Assembly (NCBI GenBank): GCA_045402695.1 | Contig: JAWPNA010000045.1 | Coordinates: forward strand, 1 to 6,614 | DNA length: 6,614 bases | DNA from: JAWPNA01 sp045402695 | GTDB lineage: Bacteria; Acidobacteriota; Polarisedimenticolia; JACPZX01; DASXTC01 | Direction: 5' to 3' | In this document: positions 1 through 4,917 of the stretch, one piece after another | How positions within the stretch are numbered: the first letter of the stretch is position 1 | Layout: every line of letters starts with the position of its first letter | Notes under the pieces: generated by a model | Database searches by the model: none | What the model saw: only the letters and a program-made list of their open reading frames with translations | Told to the model about the DNA's origin: nothing | Translations under genes and position numbers: made by a program

Positions 1-228
1 AGCCCGGGGCCCGGCCGCGCGCGGCCGACCGGAGGACCATGCCGAGGTCGTTCGGACAGGAAGCCTCCCTGAATGTGCGCGACAGGGAAGGTCGGGGCTT
101 CCCGGGCGGTGGCCCGGTGGTTCGTTTGGGCATGGGGCGTCCTCGGGGTCGCATTATAGCCGCCGTCCGATGCTGGACGCGGTCTGCTCCTGCGTCCTAT
201 CCTGGGGGTCATTCGAGAGAGGATCATC
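1..228. other. Leading intergenic stretch without a supported gene
   Basis: This GC-rich stretch precedes the rlmI-like gene. An open frame from position 39 runs into that gene in another frame and has an Arg/Gly/Ala-rich translation typical of a GC-rich shadow, so I do not call it. A perfect 14-bp palindrome of G and C lies at 13-26 and could be the remains of a hairpin belonging to something upstream of the window. An AT-containing patch near 153-159 (ATTATAG) is the only promoter-like signal, and I see no well-spaced -35 box for it. Nothing else is recognisable. Confidence 0.5.
215..223 (+). promoter_or_regulatory. Ribosome binding site of rlmI-like gene
   Basis: The purine run GAGAGAGGA ends five bases before the ATG at 229. 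It singles out this start over the alternative longer frames in the same region. Confidence 0.7.
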
Positions 229-1455
229 ATGAGCGAAGGACAGGTGGCGACGGCTGCCGGGCAGACCTCCACGTCCGAGCCCGGGGCGCGCGTCATCCTC
301 AAGCGACACGAGGAGGCCCGGATCGTGCGCGGGCACCGCTGGGTCTTCAGCAACGAGATCGAGCGGATGGAGGGGGAGCCTTCGCCAGGCGGCATCGTCG
401 AGGTGGTGCGGGCGGACGGGCGGGCCGTCGGTCTGGGCTGCTACAACCCGCACTCGCTGATCGCGGTGAGGATCCTGACCGACAAGCGGGAAGCCATCGA
501 CAGGGCCTTCTTCGTGTCGCGGCTGCGCCACGCGCTGCTGCTGCGCAAACGGCTCTATCCCGACCACGAGTCGTTCCGACTGGTGCACGGCGAGTCGGAC
601 GACCTGCCCGGCCTCATCGTGGACAAGTTCGAGGACTGCCTCTCGGTGCAGACGTTATGTCTGGGCATCGACATGATGAAAGACCTGATCTGCGACGCGC
701 TGGAGGATGTGTTGCACCCGCGCTGCATCGTGGAGCGCAACGAGTCGAGCCTCAGGGAGCGGGAAGGGCTTCCGATGAAGAGCGGCGTGCTGCGCGGTGA
801 CGCTCCCGGCAAGGTCGTGATCCGTGAGGCCGATCTGCGGTTCGAGGTCGATCTGATGGCCGGGCAGAAGACCGGCTTCTACTTCGACCAGCGCGAGAAC
901 CGGATCGTTATGCGCCGCTTCGCGCCGGGCGCGCGGGTGCTCGACACCTACTGCCACGATGGCGCCTTCGCCCTGCACATGGCACGCGCGGGGGCGGCGG
1001 CGGTGCTCGGACTCGACATCTCCCCCGAGGCGATCGAGCGCGCCCGCGCCAACGCCCTGCTCAACGAGCTGGAGCCGCGCTGCCAGTTCGAGGCCATCGA
1101 AACGAGCGCCGCCATCGAGGCGCTTCACGGCAAGGGCGAGCGGTTCGACGTCGTGATCCTCGACCCACCCTCTTTCACCCGCACTCGGAAGAACGTCCCC
1201 GCCGCGAAGAAAGGATACGAGGAGGTCAACCGCCGAGCCCTGCGCGTCCTGAAGCGCGGCGGCATCCTCGCCACCGCCACATGCTCCTTCCACATCACCG
1301 ACGAGACGTTCCTCGGCTGCATCCAGGAGGCGGCCTTCAAGACCAACCGGGTGCTCAGGCTGCTGGAATGGCGCAGCCAGGCTCCCGACCACCCCATCCT
1401 GCCTTCGATGCCCGAGACCCGCTACCTGAAGTTCGGCGTGTTCCAGGTGGATTAG
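229..1455 (+). CDS. rlmI: Class I SAM-dependent rRNA methyltransferase, RlmI-like (23S rRNA m5C)
   Basis: The 408-residue product has the layout of RlmI/YccW, the enzyme that methylates C1962 of 23S rRNA with S-adenosylmethionine; E. coli RlmI is close to 400 residues. A PUA-like RNA-binding domain covers roughly residues 20-95 (RGHRWVFSNEIE at 34-45), followed by a linking domain to about 200. The conserved GQKTGFYFDQRENR stands at 212-225. The Rossmann methyltransferase domain follows: SAM motif I at 237-247 (VLDTYCHDGAF), the acidic residue of GLDIS at 263, LDPPSF at 311-316, and the probable catalytic Cys352 in TCSFH. Motif I is slightly unusual, with His-Asp where relatives often have Tyr-Thr. 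The ATG is preceded by AGAGAGGA ending five bases upstream, which supports this start. Its stop overlaps the stop of the convergent matrixin gene. Family is confident; the exact target base is by analogy. Confidence 0.92.
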   Translation: MSEGQVATAAGQTSTSEPGARVILKRHEEARIVRGHRWVFSNEIERMEGEPSPGGIVEVVRADGRAVGLGCYNPHSLIAVRILTDKREAIDRAFFVSRLRHALLLRKRLYPDHESFRLVHGESDDLPGLIVDKFEDCLSVQTLCLGIDMMKDLICDALEDVLHPRCIVERNESSLREREGLPMKSGVLRGDAPGKVVIREADLRFEVDLMAGQKTGFYFDQRENRIVMRRFAPGARVLDTYCHDGAFALHMARAGAAAVLGLDISPEAIERARANALLNELEPRCQFEAIETSAAIEALHGKGERFDVVILDPPSFTRTRKNVPAAKKGYEEVNRRALRVLKRGGILATATCSFHITDETFLGCIQEAAFKTNRVLRLLEWRSQAPDHPILPSMPETRYLKFGVFQVD

Positions 1456-2111
1456 CGGGGCGATCGCGGCTTCCATTCCGGCGGGTACATCTCGGAGAGC
1501 CGACGCCTCTCCTCATCGGTCAGCGGAAAGACCTTCGGCTCGTCAGAACGGAAGAGAACGTGTCTGCACGGAGCGGGCCGGCCGCACATCAGTGTGGCGG
1601 GATCGCTGTTGTGCCCCAGGCCGATGGCTTGACCAAGCTCGTGTGTGATCACGTTGCGCGCGACGTTCGGGAGGCTCAACGGTTCAAAGTCCTTGCCGCG
1701 AATCCCCACCACGCGCTTCGAATTGTCCGCGAAGAAAGGGCCGGCGAAAGACACGAACGCCGATTCACCGAGCAGGATCGTGAGATCCCCCGGCAAGTCT
1801 CTAAGGGCTTGCGGAATCTCATCCCCCCCAGGAGGGCCCATGAGCACGGCCCGGCTGAGAGCCTGCAACGCTTCCTCCGGCACCGGCTGCACGACACGCG
1901 TGACGGGTCCGAGTCTGAATCCCGAACCGGTTTCCTTCAAGACCTTGTTCCAGTAGGCCACGGCTTCATCCACAAGGCCCAGCCGCGAGTCGCCCTCGGC
2001 ACCGATGCCCACGATTTCCGGCGTATGGTGCCAGGGCACGCCAAACTGGGCTTGAGCCACGCTGGCCGTGAGGCCGGCAACGATCAGGAAGAATCCAATC
2101 TTGCGCTTCAT
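1452..2111 (-). CDS. Secreted matrixin-like zincin with altered zinc motif (HELGQ)
   Basis: The 219-residue protein starts with a Sec-type signal peptide: basic KRK, a hydrophobic core, and a likely cleavage after AQA near residue 21. It is therefore exported. Near the C-terminus, residues 157-167 read HELGQAIGLGH, followed by NSDPATLMCG with a Met-turn candidate at 175. This is the layout of matrixin/metzincin peptidases (HExxHxxGxxH plus Met-turn). The second zinc histidine is Gln161 (codon CAA at 1631-1629), so the protein has His157, Glu158 and His167 but not the full triad. It may be inactive, use another ligand, or reflect a recent point mutation. A GAGGAG ribosome site lies eight bases before the ATG. 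The gene begins about 60 bp after the end of the attC-like site at 2172-2264. Its TAA overlaps the rlmI stop, leaving no room for an attC behind it, so I take it as chromosomal rather than a cassette. Confidence 0.78.
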   Translation of the reverse strand: MKRKIGFFLIVAGLTASVAQAQFGVPWHHTPEIVGIGAEGDSRLGLVDEAVAYWNKVLKETGSGFRLGPVTRVVQPVPEEALQALSRAVLMGPPGGDEIPQALRDLPGDLTILLGESAFVSFAGPFFADNSKRVVGIRGKDFEPLSLPNVARNVITHELGQAIGLGHNSDPATLMCGRPAPCRHVLFRSDEPKVFPLTDEERRRLSEMYPPEWKPRSPR

Positions 2112-2119
2112 GCTTGATG

Positions 2120-2125
2120 CTCCTC
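2120..2125 (-). promoter_or_regulatory. Ribosome binding site of matrixin-like gene
   Basis: A minus-strand GAGGAG lies eight bases before the ATG at 2111 and supports the start that includes the full signal peptide. Confidence 0.65.
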
Positions 2126-2171
2126 AGTGATTGGGACGATGCAGGAGGTGCCGCAGACCGATTCGCTCGCC

Positions 2172-2264
2172 GCCCAACGCTCGCCACGACGCGCGGCTGG
2201 CGAACGCGTGACATGGGATATACCCGTCAACAGGCCGTCTGATGGCGGGTTCATGCTGTTGGGC
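2172..2264 (-). other. attC-like recombination site A (93 bp)
   Basis: Read on the minus strand, the site opens with GCCCAAC (2264-2258), three bases after the TAG of the zincin-like gene, and closes with GTTGGGC (2178-2172). The outer boxes extend to a perfect 9-bp inverted repeat (CCGCCCAAC / GTTGGGCGG). They fit the RYYYAAC and GTTRRRY consensus of integron attC sites. Inside, shorter complementary pieces follow (GCCA/TGGC and GC-rich blocks), and a GGG-TATAT-CCC mini-palindrome sits near the apex. The inner L boxes are weaker here than in sites B and C. Predicted strand exchange is between G2178 and T2177. It would be the last site of the array, facing the chromosomal matrixin gene. An ordinary terminator is an alternative, but there is no T-tract. 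Confidence 0.55.
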
Positions 2265-2267
2265 GGA

Positions 2268-2654
2268 CTATTCCATCTGCCCGAAGGCCCATCGATCTCT
2301 GGTTTCCTGATCGGCGGTGCGAAGGACATGACACGCAATCTCATGGAGGACGGTGTGCCGCACGAACCCTTCGTCGGTTGCGATGCGATGAAGCTCGTCG
2401 TTGAAACCCGAGAAGGACAGGGCGGACTTGACCGACTCGATCATTTCGTTCGACATCTCCTCGCGTAAGACGATGTGGCATGCACCGGTTGACCTCCAAA
2501 AGCACTTGGCTGGTCTGAAGGGATTCTCGTCTTGGATGCCGTTTGCTCGGGAGTAGGTGGCGACATCAGGCACGATCTCCAGATCCGTCGGCGAGAGACC
2601 GTGTCGCTGAAGGAGTTGTTCGATGAGTTGGCGGTGGCTGCTGATGCGGATCAT
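2268..2654 (-). CDS. Small zincin-like protein with HEIAC-H motif
   Basis: This 128-residue protein has no recognised family name. Near its C-terminus, residues 102-111 read VLHEIACHVL, then an acidic segment (ADQETRDRWAF) before the end at 128. The arrangement, a helix with HExxH followed about 10 residues later by E/D-rich RDRWAF, resembles minimal zincin proteins of the ImmA/IrrE type. The expected second histidine is Cys108 (codon TGT at 2333-2331), and His109 comes one residue too late. Cys can bind zinc, so activity is not excluded. There is no signal peptide or membrane segment. The ATG overlaps the stop of the upstream membrane-protein gene (ATGA at 2654-2651), so translation is probably coupled. 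The attC-like site A begins three bases after its stop. The reading frame is well supported; enzymatic function is inference. Confidence 0.7.
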   Translation of the reverse strand: MIRISSHRQLIEQLLQRHGLSPTDLEIVPDVATYSRANGIQDENPFRPAKCFWRSTGACHIVLREEMSNEMIESVKSALSFSGFNDELHRIATDEGFVRHTVLHEIACHVLRTADQETRDRWAFGQME

Positions 2655-3223
2655 CGGTGCTTGGGTATCCTCAGCTGCCGGAGGCGCGGGTTAATCCAAT
2701 CTACCCATTCGTCGTGGAGCTGTGAACCTGCGATCTCAGCGGCAACGTTCGCCTGGTCGATGGCTTGGAGCTGAAGCTCAATGCTTCGTTGATACTTCTC
2801 CCGGAAGGGCTTGCCCAGACCCGGAAGAACCTTTTCAAGGACCTCGTCGGTCACCTGACGCGCTTCGTCGAGGGCGACATGGTAGAGCCGCTGCCGCTCC
2901 TGGGTTTCTGCAGGGGGCACACTCGAGTAGGGAGGACCTTGATTTGCCAGCTTGGTGGCGGCCTGACGAGCGTCGAAGGATTTGACTATGTGGCGGGCGT
3001 TCTCTCGCTGTTGGTCAGTCCAGGACGCCTTGGCACCGTCGGTTAGGGCGAAGTATGGCCATACGAGCGCCTTACCGGTGGCAGCAAGCTCGCCGAGCAA
3101 GAGCCATCGACCGAAGCCATGTTCCCTGGCGTAGGTCCAGTTGTAGTATGGTACGAAGAAGAGCATTGGCCAGAAGTAGACGGCCAGAACGATCTGCGCT
3201 AAGACCTTCAGAGGCCGTTTCAT
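2651..3223 (-). CDS. Membrane-anchored hypothetical protein
   Basis: I do not recognise this 190-residue family. A short basic start (MKRPLK) leads into a strongly hydrophobic stretch at about residues 7-27 rich in Leu, Val, Phe and Tyr. A second moderately hydrophobic segment lies at about 39-60 (RWLLLGELAATGKALVWPYF). The protein is probably an inner-membrane protein with one or two spanning helices. The rest, from about 65, is soluble, charged and largely helical, with a coiled-coil-like patch around 105-165 (many Glu, Gln, Arg, Leu). GAGG lies eight bases before the ATG. A seven-codon open frame (ATG at 3243) ends in a TGA that overlaps this ATG; it may be chance. The gene starts about 45 bp after the end of attC-like site B, a usual cassette leader length, and is coupled by ATGA to the zincin-like gene. 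The two probably form a two-gene cassette with a shared task. Confidence 0.72.
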   Translation of the reverse strand: MKRPLKVLAQIVLAVYFWPMLFFVPYYNWTYAREHGFGRWLLLGELAATGKALVWPYFALTDGAKASWTDQQRENARHIVKSFDARQAATKLANQGPPYSSVPPAETQERQRLYHVALDEARQVTDEVLEKVLPGLGKPFREKYQRSIELQLQAIDQANVAAEIAGSQLHDEWVDWINPRLRQLRIPKHR

Positions 3224-3266
3224 CGCGAGTGCCTCACGAACATCTCAATCCCACCTGTAATGTACC

Positions 3267-3359
3267 GCCCAACACCCGCCGTTACCCGCGGCGGCCGAAG
3301 ACATCATTTCGAACCACCCCGAGTGTCCGGCCTGCCGGCGGGTGCACGGCGGTTTAGAC
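3267..3359 (-). other. attC-like recombination site B (93 bp)
   Basis: On the minus strand the site opens at 3359, four bases after the stop of the 165-residue gene, with GTCTAAAC (RYYYAAC-like with one extra A). It closes with GTTGGGC (3273-3267). The inner boxes pair well: GCCGTGCACCCGC (3350-3338) against GCGGGTAACGGC (3289-3278), interrupted by a one- to two-base asymmetry. That asymmetry is expected of attC L boxes, where unpaired bases mark the strand to be recombined. The closing nine bases GTTGGGCGG are identical to those of site A, and both sites are 93 bp. Predicted crossover is between G3273 and T3272. This is one of the two clearest attC-like sites in the window. Confidence 0.65.
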
Positions 3360-3363
3360 GGCC

Positions 3364-3861
3364 TCAGGCGTCCCACCACGCTGAGAATGTATGACCGAGC
3401 ATCCCGCCAATCGCACGGGCCGGCTTGGATTCCTCATGCGTAGGGCAACGGCCGTATAGGTTCCAAAGGACCCACACGCCCAAAGCATCCTCACGACTGA
3501 CATCCACGGATTCACCCTTCTTGCCTTGCGAAGACCGTTCGATAAACCCGCGGCAGTCTTCCAGAGCCTTCGAACCGATCTTGTTCCACCCATCAAGCTC
3601 CTTGCAGATCCGGACTACCAGCTGCACGAACCTATCGCTCGGCGCTCGATCGCGCAGAGAATAGAGGGCCACTGCGACGCCGCCGACGGTCATGAGCGTA
3701 TCCCACGCTTGGAGCTGCTCCGCGGTTTCCACCTTAAGGTGGAACTCCTTGTCCACGGGTTCAAACGTCGTGATCGCGAAGATCCTCGCGGTCTCGACGA
3801 GGGATTTCGCCTTCTCGTCCGAAGGGTTCCTTCTTCCGAGTAACCGATCGACAATCCCCAT
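3364..3861 (-). CDS. Hypothetical protein, 165 residues, single-gene cassette
   Basis: I do not recognise this family. The product is soluble, with no signal peptide or clear membrane segment. It looks mainly helical, with an amphipathic start (MGIVDRLLGRRN), a nonpolar stretch at about 55-68 (TLMTVGGVAVALYSL) and a Trp-rich C-terminus (VWVLWNLYG at 129-137, AWWDA at the end). The longer frame beginning at 4029 is rejected. Its first 56 codons run through attC-like site C, whereas the ATG at 3861 follows a near-perfect AGGAGGG by five bases. The start is about 24 bp behind the predicted site C boundary and the stop four bases ahead of site B, so gene and sites together make a compact cassette of about 620 bp. 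The frame is convincing; function is unknown. Confidence 0.68.
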   Translation of the reverse strand: MGIVDRLLGRRNPSDEKAKSLVETARIFAITTFEPVDKEFHLKVETAEQLQAWDTLMTVGGVAVALYSLRDRAPSDRFVQLVVRICKELDGWNKIGSKALEDCRGFIERSSQGKKGESVDVSREDALGVWVLWNLYGRCPTHEESKPARAIGGMLGHTFSAWWDA

Positions 3862-3866
3862 CTCGT

Positions 3867-3873
3867 CCCTCCT
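3867..3873 (-). promoter_or_regulatory. Strong ribosome binding site deciding the 3861 start
   Basis: A minus-strand AGGAGGG lies five bases before the ATG at 3861. It decides in favour of the 165-residue protein over an upstream extension to 4029. Confidence 0.8.
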
Positions 3874-3884
3874 GACTACCAGGC

Positions 3885-3976
3885 CGTCAACGTCGTGATT
3901 CAGGCGCGGCGGGCGAGCCCGTCGCGCCAGTTCAACATCTACCAACCCGCATCCCATCGCCTGGATCCGCTTAGCC
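3885..3976 (-). other. attC-like recombination site C (92 bp)
   Basis: On the minus strand the site opens with GGCTAAG (3976-3970) and closes with GTTGACG (3891-3885). These are near matches to RYYYAAC and GTTRRRY. The inner boxes are GATCCAGGCG (3967-3958) and CGCCTGAATC (3906-3897). They pair over CAGGCG/CGCCTG, then GATC/AATC with one mismatch. A second strong hairpin sits within: arms 3903-3914 and 3917-3928, 12 bp with one G-T pair and a two-base loop. It lies between the stop of the lipoprotein gene (4023) and the start of the 165-residue gene (3861). Predicted crossover is between G3891 and T3890. Confidence 0.6.
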
Positions 3977-4022
3977 CGGGTCCGCGACGACGGAGCCACA
4001 GTCGAACGGCAAGACGCCAGCA

Positions 4023-4580
4023 TCAGCATGGCGGTCCCGTGTCGGCAACCTCTTCACCAAGCAATGAAGCGACCCCCGTTTGAGCCAACCACGGTGCGCA
4101 TTGATTGGGATGCCTGACACCGTGGGCCGACCGTTCCGCCGACCCCCGGAGCTCACCGGTAACTGCGTCGTAGAGTTGAAGCGAGATTCCGGCCTCGTCG
4201 CGTTTCATGGACCATGAAGTCGCGTTATCCTCCCAAATGGTGATGCGCGCGACAAGCACAAGAAATGCTTCTCTCGACTTGGCTTCCGCGATGAGTTCCT
4301 GCAGCTCGCCGCGACCTGAGTTGAGCACTCTGAAGCCGCGCTTCAAGAGCTCGGCTCCAAGGCTGGACTTGACGAGTTCTCCCGAGCCGGCCATGACACC
4401 GTCGGCTCCGGCTCCATCTGGAATCTGGCTCAGCACAATCGTTGCAGTCGGAGGCACACGAAAACCGGATTGAAGAGAGCCCGATCCGGTTTGCTTCGAG
4501 AAGATGCAGCCGGTGCAGGAGATTCCGACAACAGTGGCAATCAACCTCGCTGCTGAGCGTTTCCAGGCCGCGTCTCTCAT
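4023..4580 (-). CDS. Putative lipoprotein, DUF4823-like
   Basis: The 185-residue product has a lipoprotein-type N-terminus: basic residues (KRSAAR), a hydrophobic segment (LIATVVGI) and two cysteines, with Cys25 in SCTGC the likeliest lipidation site. The lipobox is not ideal because -3 is Cys rather than Leu. The mature part resembles DUF4823 lipoproteins as I remember them: a beta/alpha start with a valine-rich strand, a helix ending in KRGFRVLN, LVLVARITIWEDNATSWS at 107-124, then LQLYDAVTGEL. The core signature is WED-x-AT-x-WS followed by a strand naming a variable and a modified quantity. Function of that family is unknown; it is presumed to sit in the envelope. GGAGGA lies six bases before the ATG. 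An overlapping minus frame (4836-4225) is longer but is a shadow here. I recall the family rather than having searched it. Confidence 0.68.
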   Translation of the reverse strand: MRDAAWKRSAARLIATVVGISCTGCIFSKQTGSGSLQSGFRVPPTATIVLSQIPDGAGADGVMAGSGELVKSSLGAELLKRGFRVLNSGRGELQELIAEAKSREAFLVLVARITIWEDNATSWSMKRDEAGISLQLYDAVTGELRGSAERSAHGVRHPNQCAPWLAQTGVASLLGEEVADTGPPC

Positions 4581-4586
4581 TCTCCG

Positions 4587-4592
4587 TCCTCC
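4587..4592 (-). promoter_or_regulatory. Ribosome binding site of the lipoprotein gene
   Basis: A minus-strand GGAGGA lies six bases before the ATG at 4580. It supports this start within a region where several frames are open. Confidence 0.65.
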
Positions 4593-4613
4593 ACGATGAA
4601 GTGGTAGACCTCA

Positions 4614-4620
4614 GGCTAAC
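4614..4620 (-). other. Candidate attC closing box (GTTAGCC) before the lipoprotein gene
   Basis: A minus-strand GTTAGCC lies 33 bases ahead of the lipoprotein start, the distance seen for other cassettes here. The same heptamer occurs at 6320-6314. Upstream GC-rich inverted pieces (around 4621-4650, including a GGCGCGCC palindrome) could form the inner arm, but I cannot find a convincing opening box about 90 bp away. It may be the right end of a degraded attC. Confidence 0.3.
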
Positions 4621-4811
4621 ACTCGGCGTAACGCGCGGCGCGCCGCCCTTGGTCAACGTGCCGTACTTGCTCTGTGCTGTTTCGTCTGCACGCCTATCAT
4701 GCGTGAAACCCTCGAACAAAGCCGGCTCTTCGCGACTCGGGCGTCGCAGGGCCTGAACCTGCTCAGTCAGTCTTTCAATCCAAGAACTGAACTCTAAAAT
4801 CAGTAGACCAA
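4620..4811 (-). other. Gene-less stretch between attC-like site D and the lipoprotein
   Basis: About 190 bp lie between the predicted end of site D and the candidate box at 4614-4620. One minus frame (continuing to 4225) is open throughout but has only TTG or CTG starts, runs back through site D, and overlaps the lipoprotein gene out of frame. A short in-frame piece ending just before the lipoprotein ATG (EVYHFIVEDGE, stop at 4579-4577) looks protein-like but is closed off by a TAG a few codons upstream. It could be an ORF-less cassette or a decayed gene with frameshifts. I cannot choose between them. Confidence 0.4.
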
Positions 4812-4896
4812 CGCCAGCCTCAGCGGCGGCGCGCAACGATGAGACCGGCCCAGCACGATGGCGGCAGGCGCGCGAAGCCGACCGCTGCAGCTAGCC
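4806..4896 (-). other. attC-like recombination site D (91 bp)
   Basis: The site follows the TIR gene stop (4918) by about 20 bp. On the minus strand it opens with GGCTAGC (4896-4890), a shortened RYYYAAC-like box, and closes with GTTGGTC (4812-4806), one base off GTTRRRY. The inner boxes GCTGCAGCGG (4891-4882) and CCGCTGAGGC (4826-4817) pair over CAGCGG/CCGCTG. Outside that lie asymmetric bases; inside, further GC-rich pairing continues (CGGC, GCGCGC). The opening box is degenerate, so this site is less certain than B or C, but position, length and inner arms agree. Predicted crossover is between G4812 and T4811. Confidence 0.5.
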
Positions 4897-4917
4897 TGTC
4901 CTCCAGTCCAATCCTCA

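Noticed and set aside
39..800. Plus-strand open frame of 253 codons at the left edge
   Set aside because: It overlaps rlmI in another frame, and the translation is dominated by Arg, Gly and Ala as expected of a GC-rich shadow.
655..1476. Long minus-strand open frame opposite rlmI
   Set aside because: It is antisense to a gene with intact methyltransferase motifs; its own translation shows no recognisable domain.
2172..2264. Rho-independent terminator reading of the palindrome
   Set aside because: The stem ends are 93 bp apart and no T-tract follows; the same layout recurs three more times at gene borders, which fits attC better.
3862..4029. N-terminal extension of the 165-residue protein to 4029
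   Set aside because: The extra 56 codons run through attC-like site C, and a strong ribosome site fixes the start at 3861.
4225..4836. Minus-strand frame of 203 codons overlapping the lipoprotein gene
   Set aside because: It has only a TTG start inside attC-like site D, and its second half overlaps the lipoprotein frame, which has a good ribosome site, an export signal and family-like motifs.
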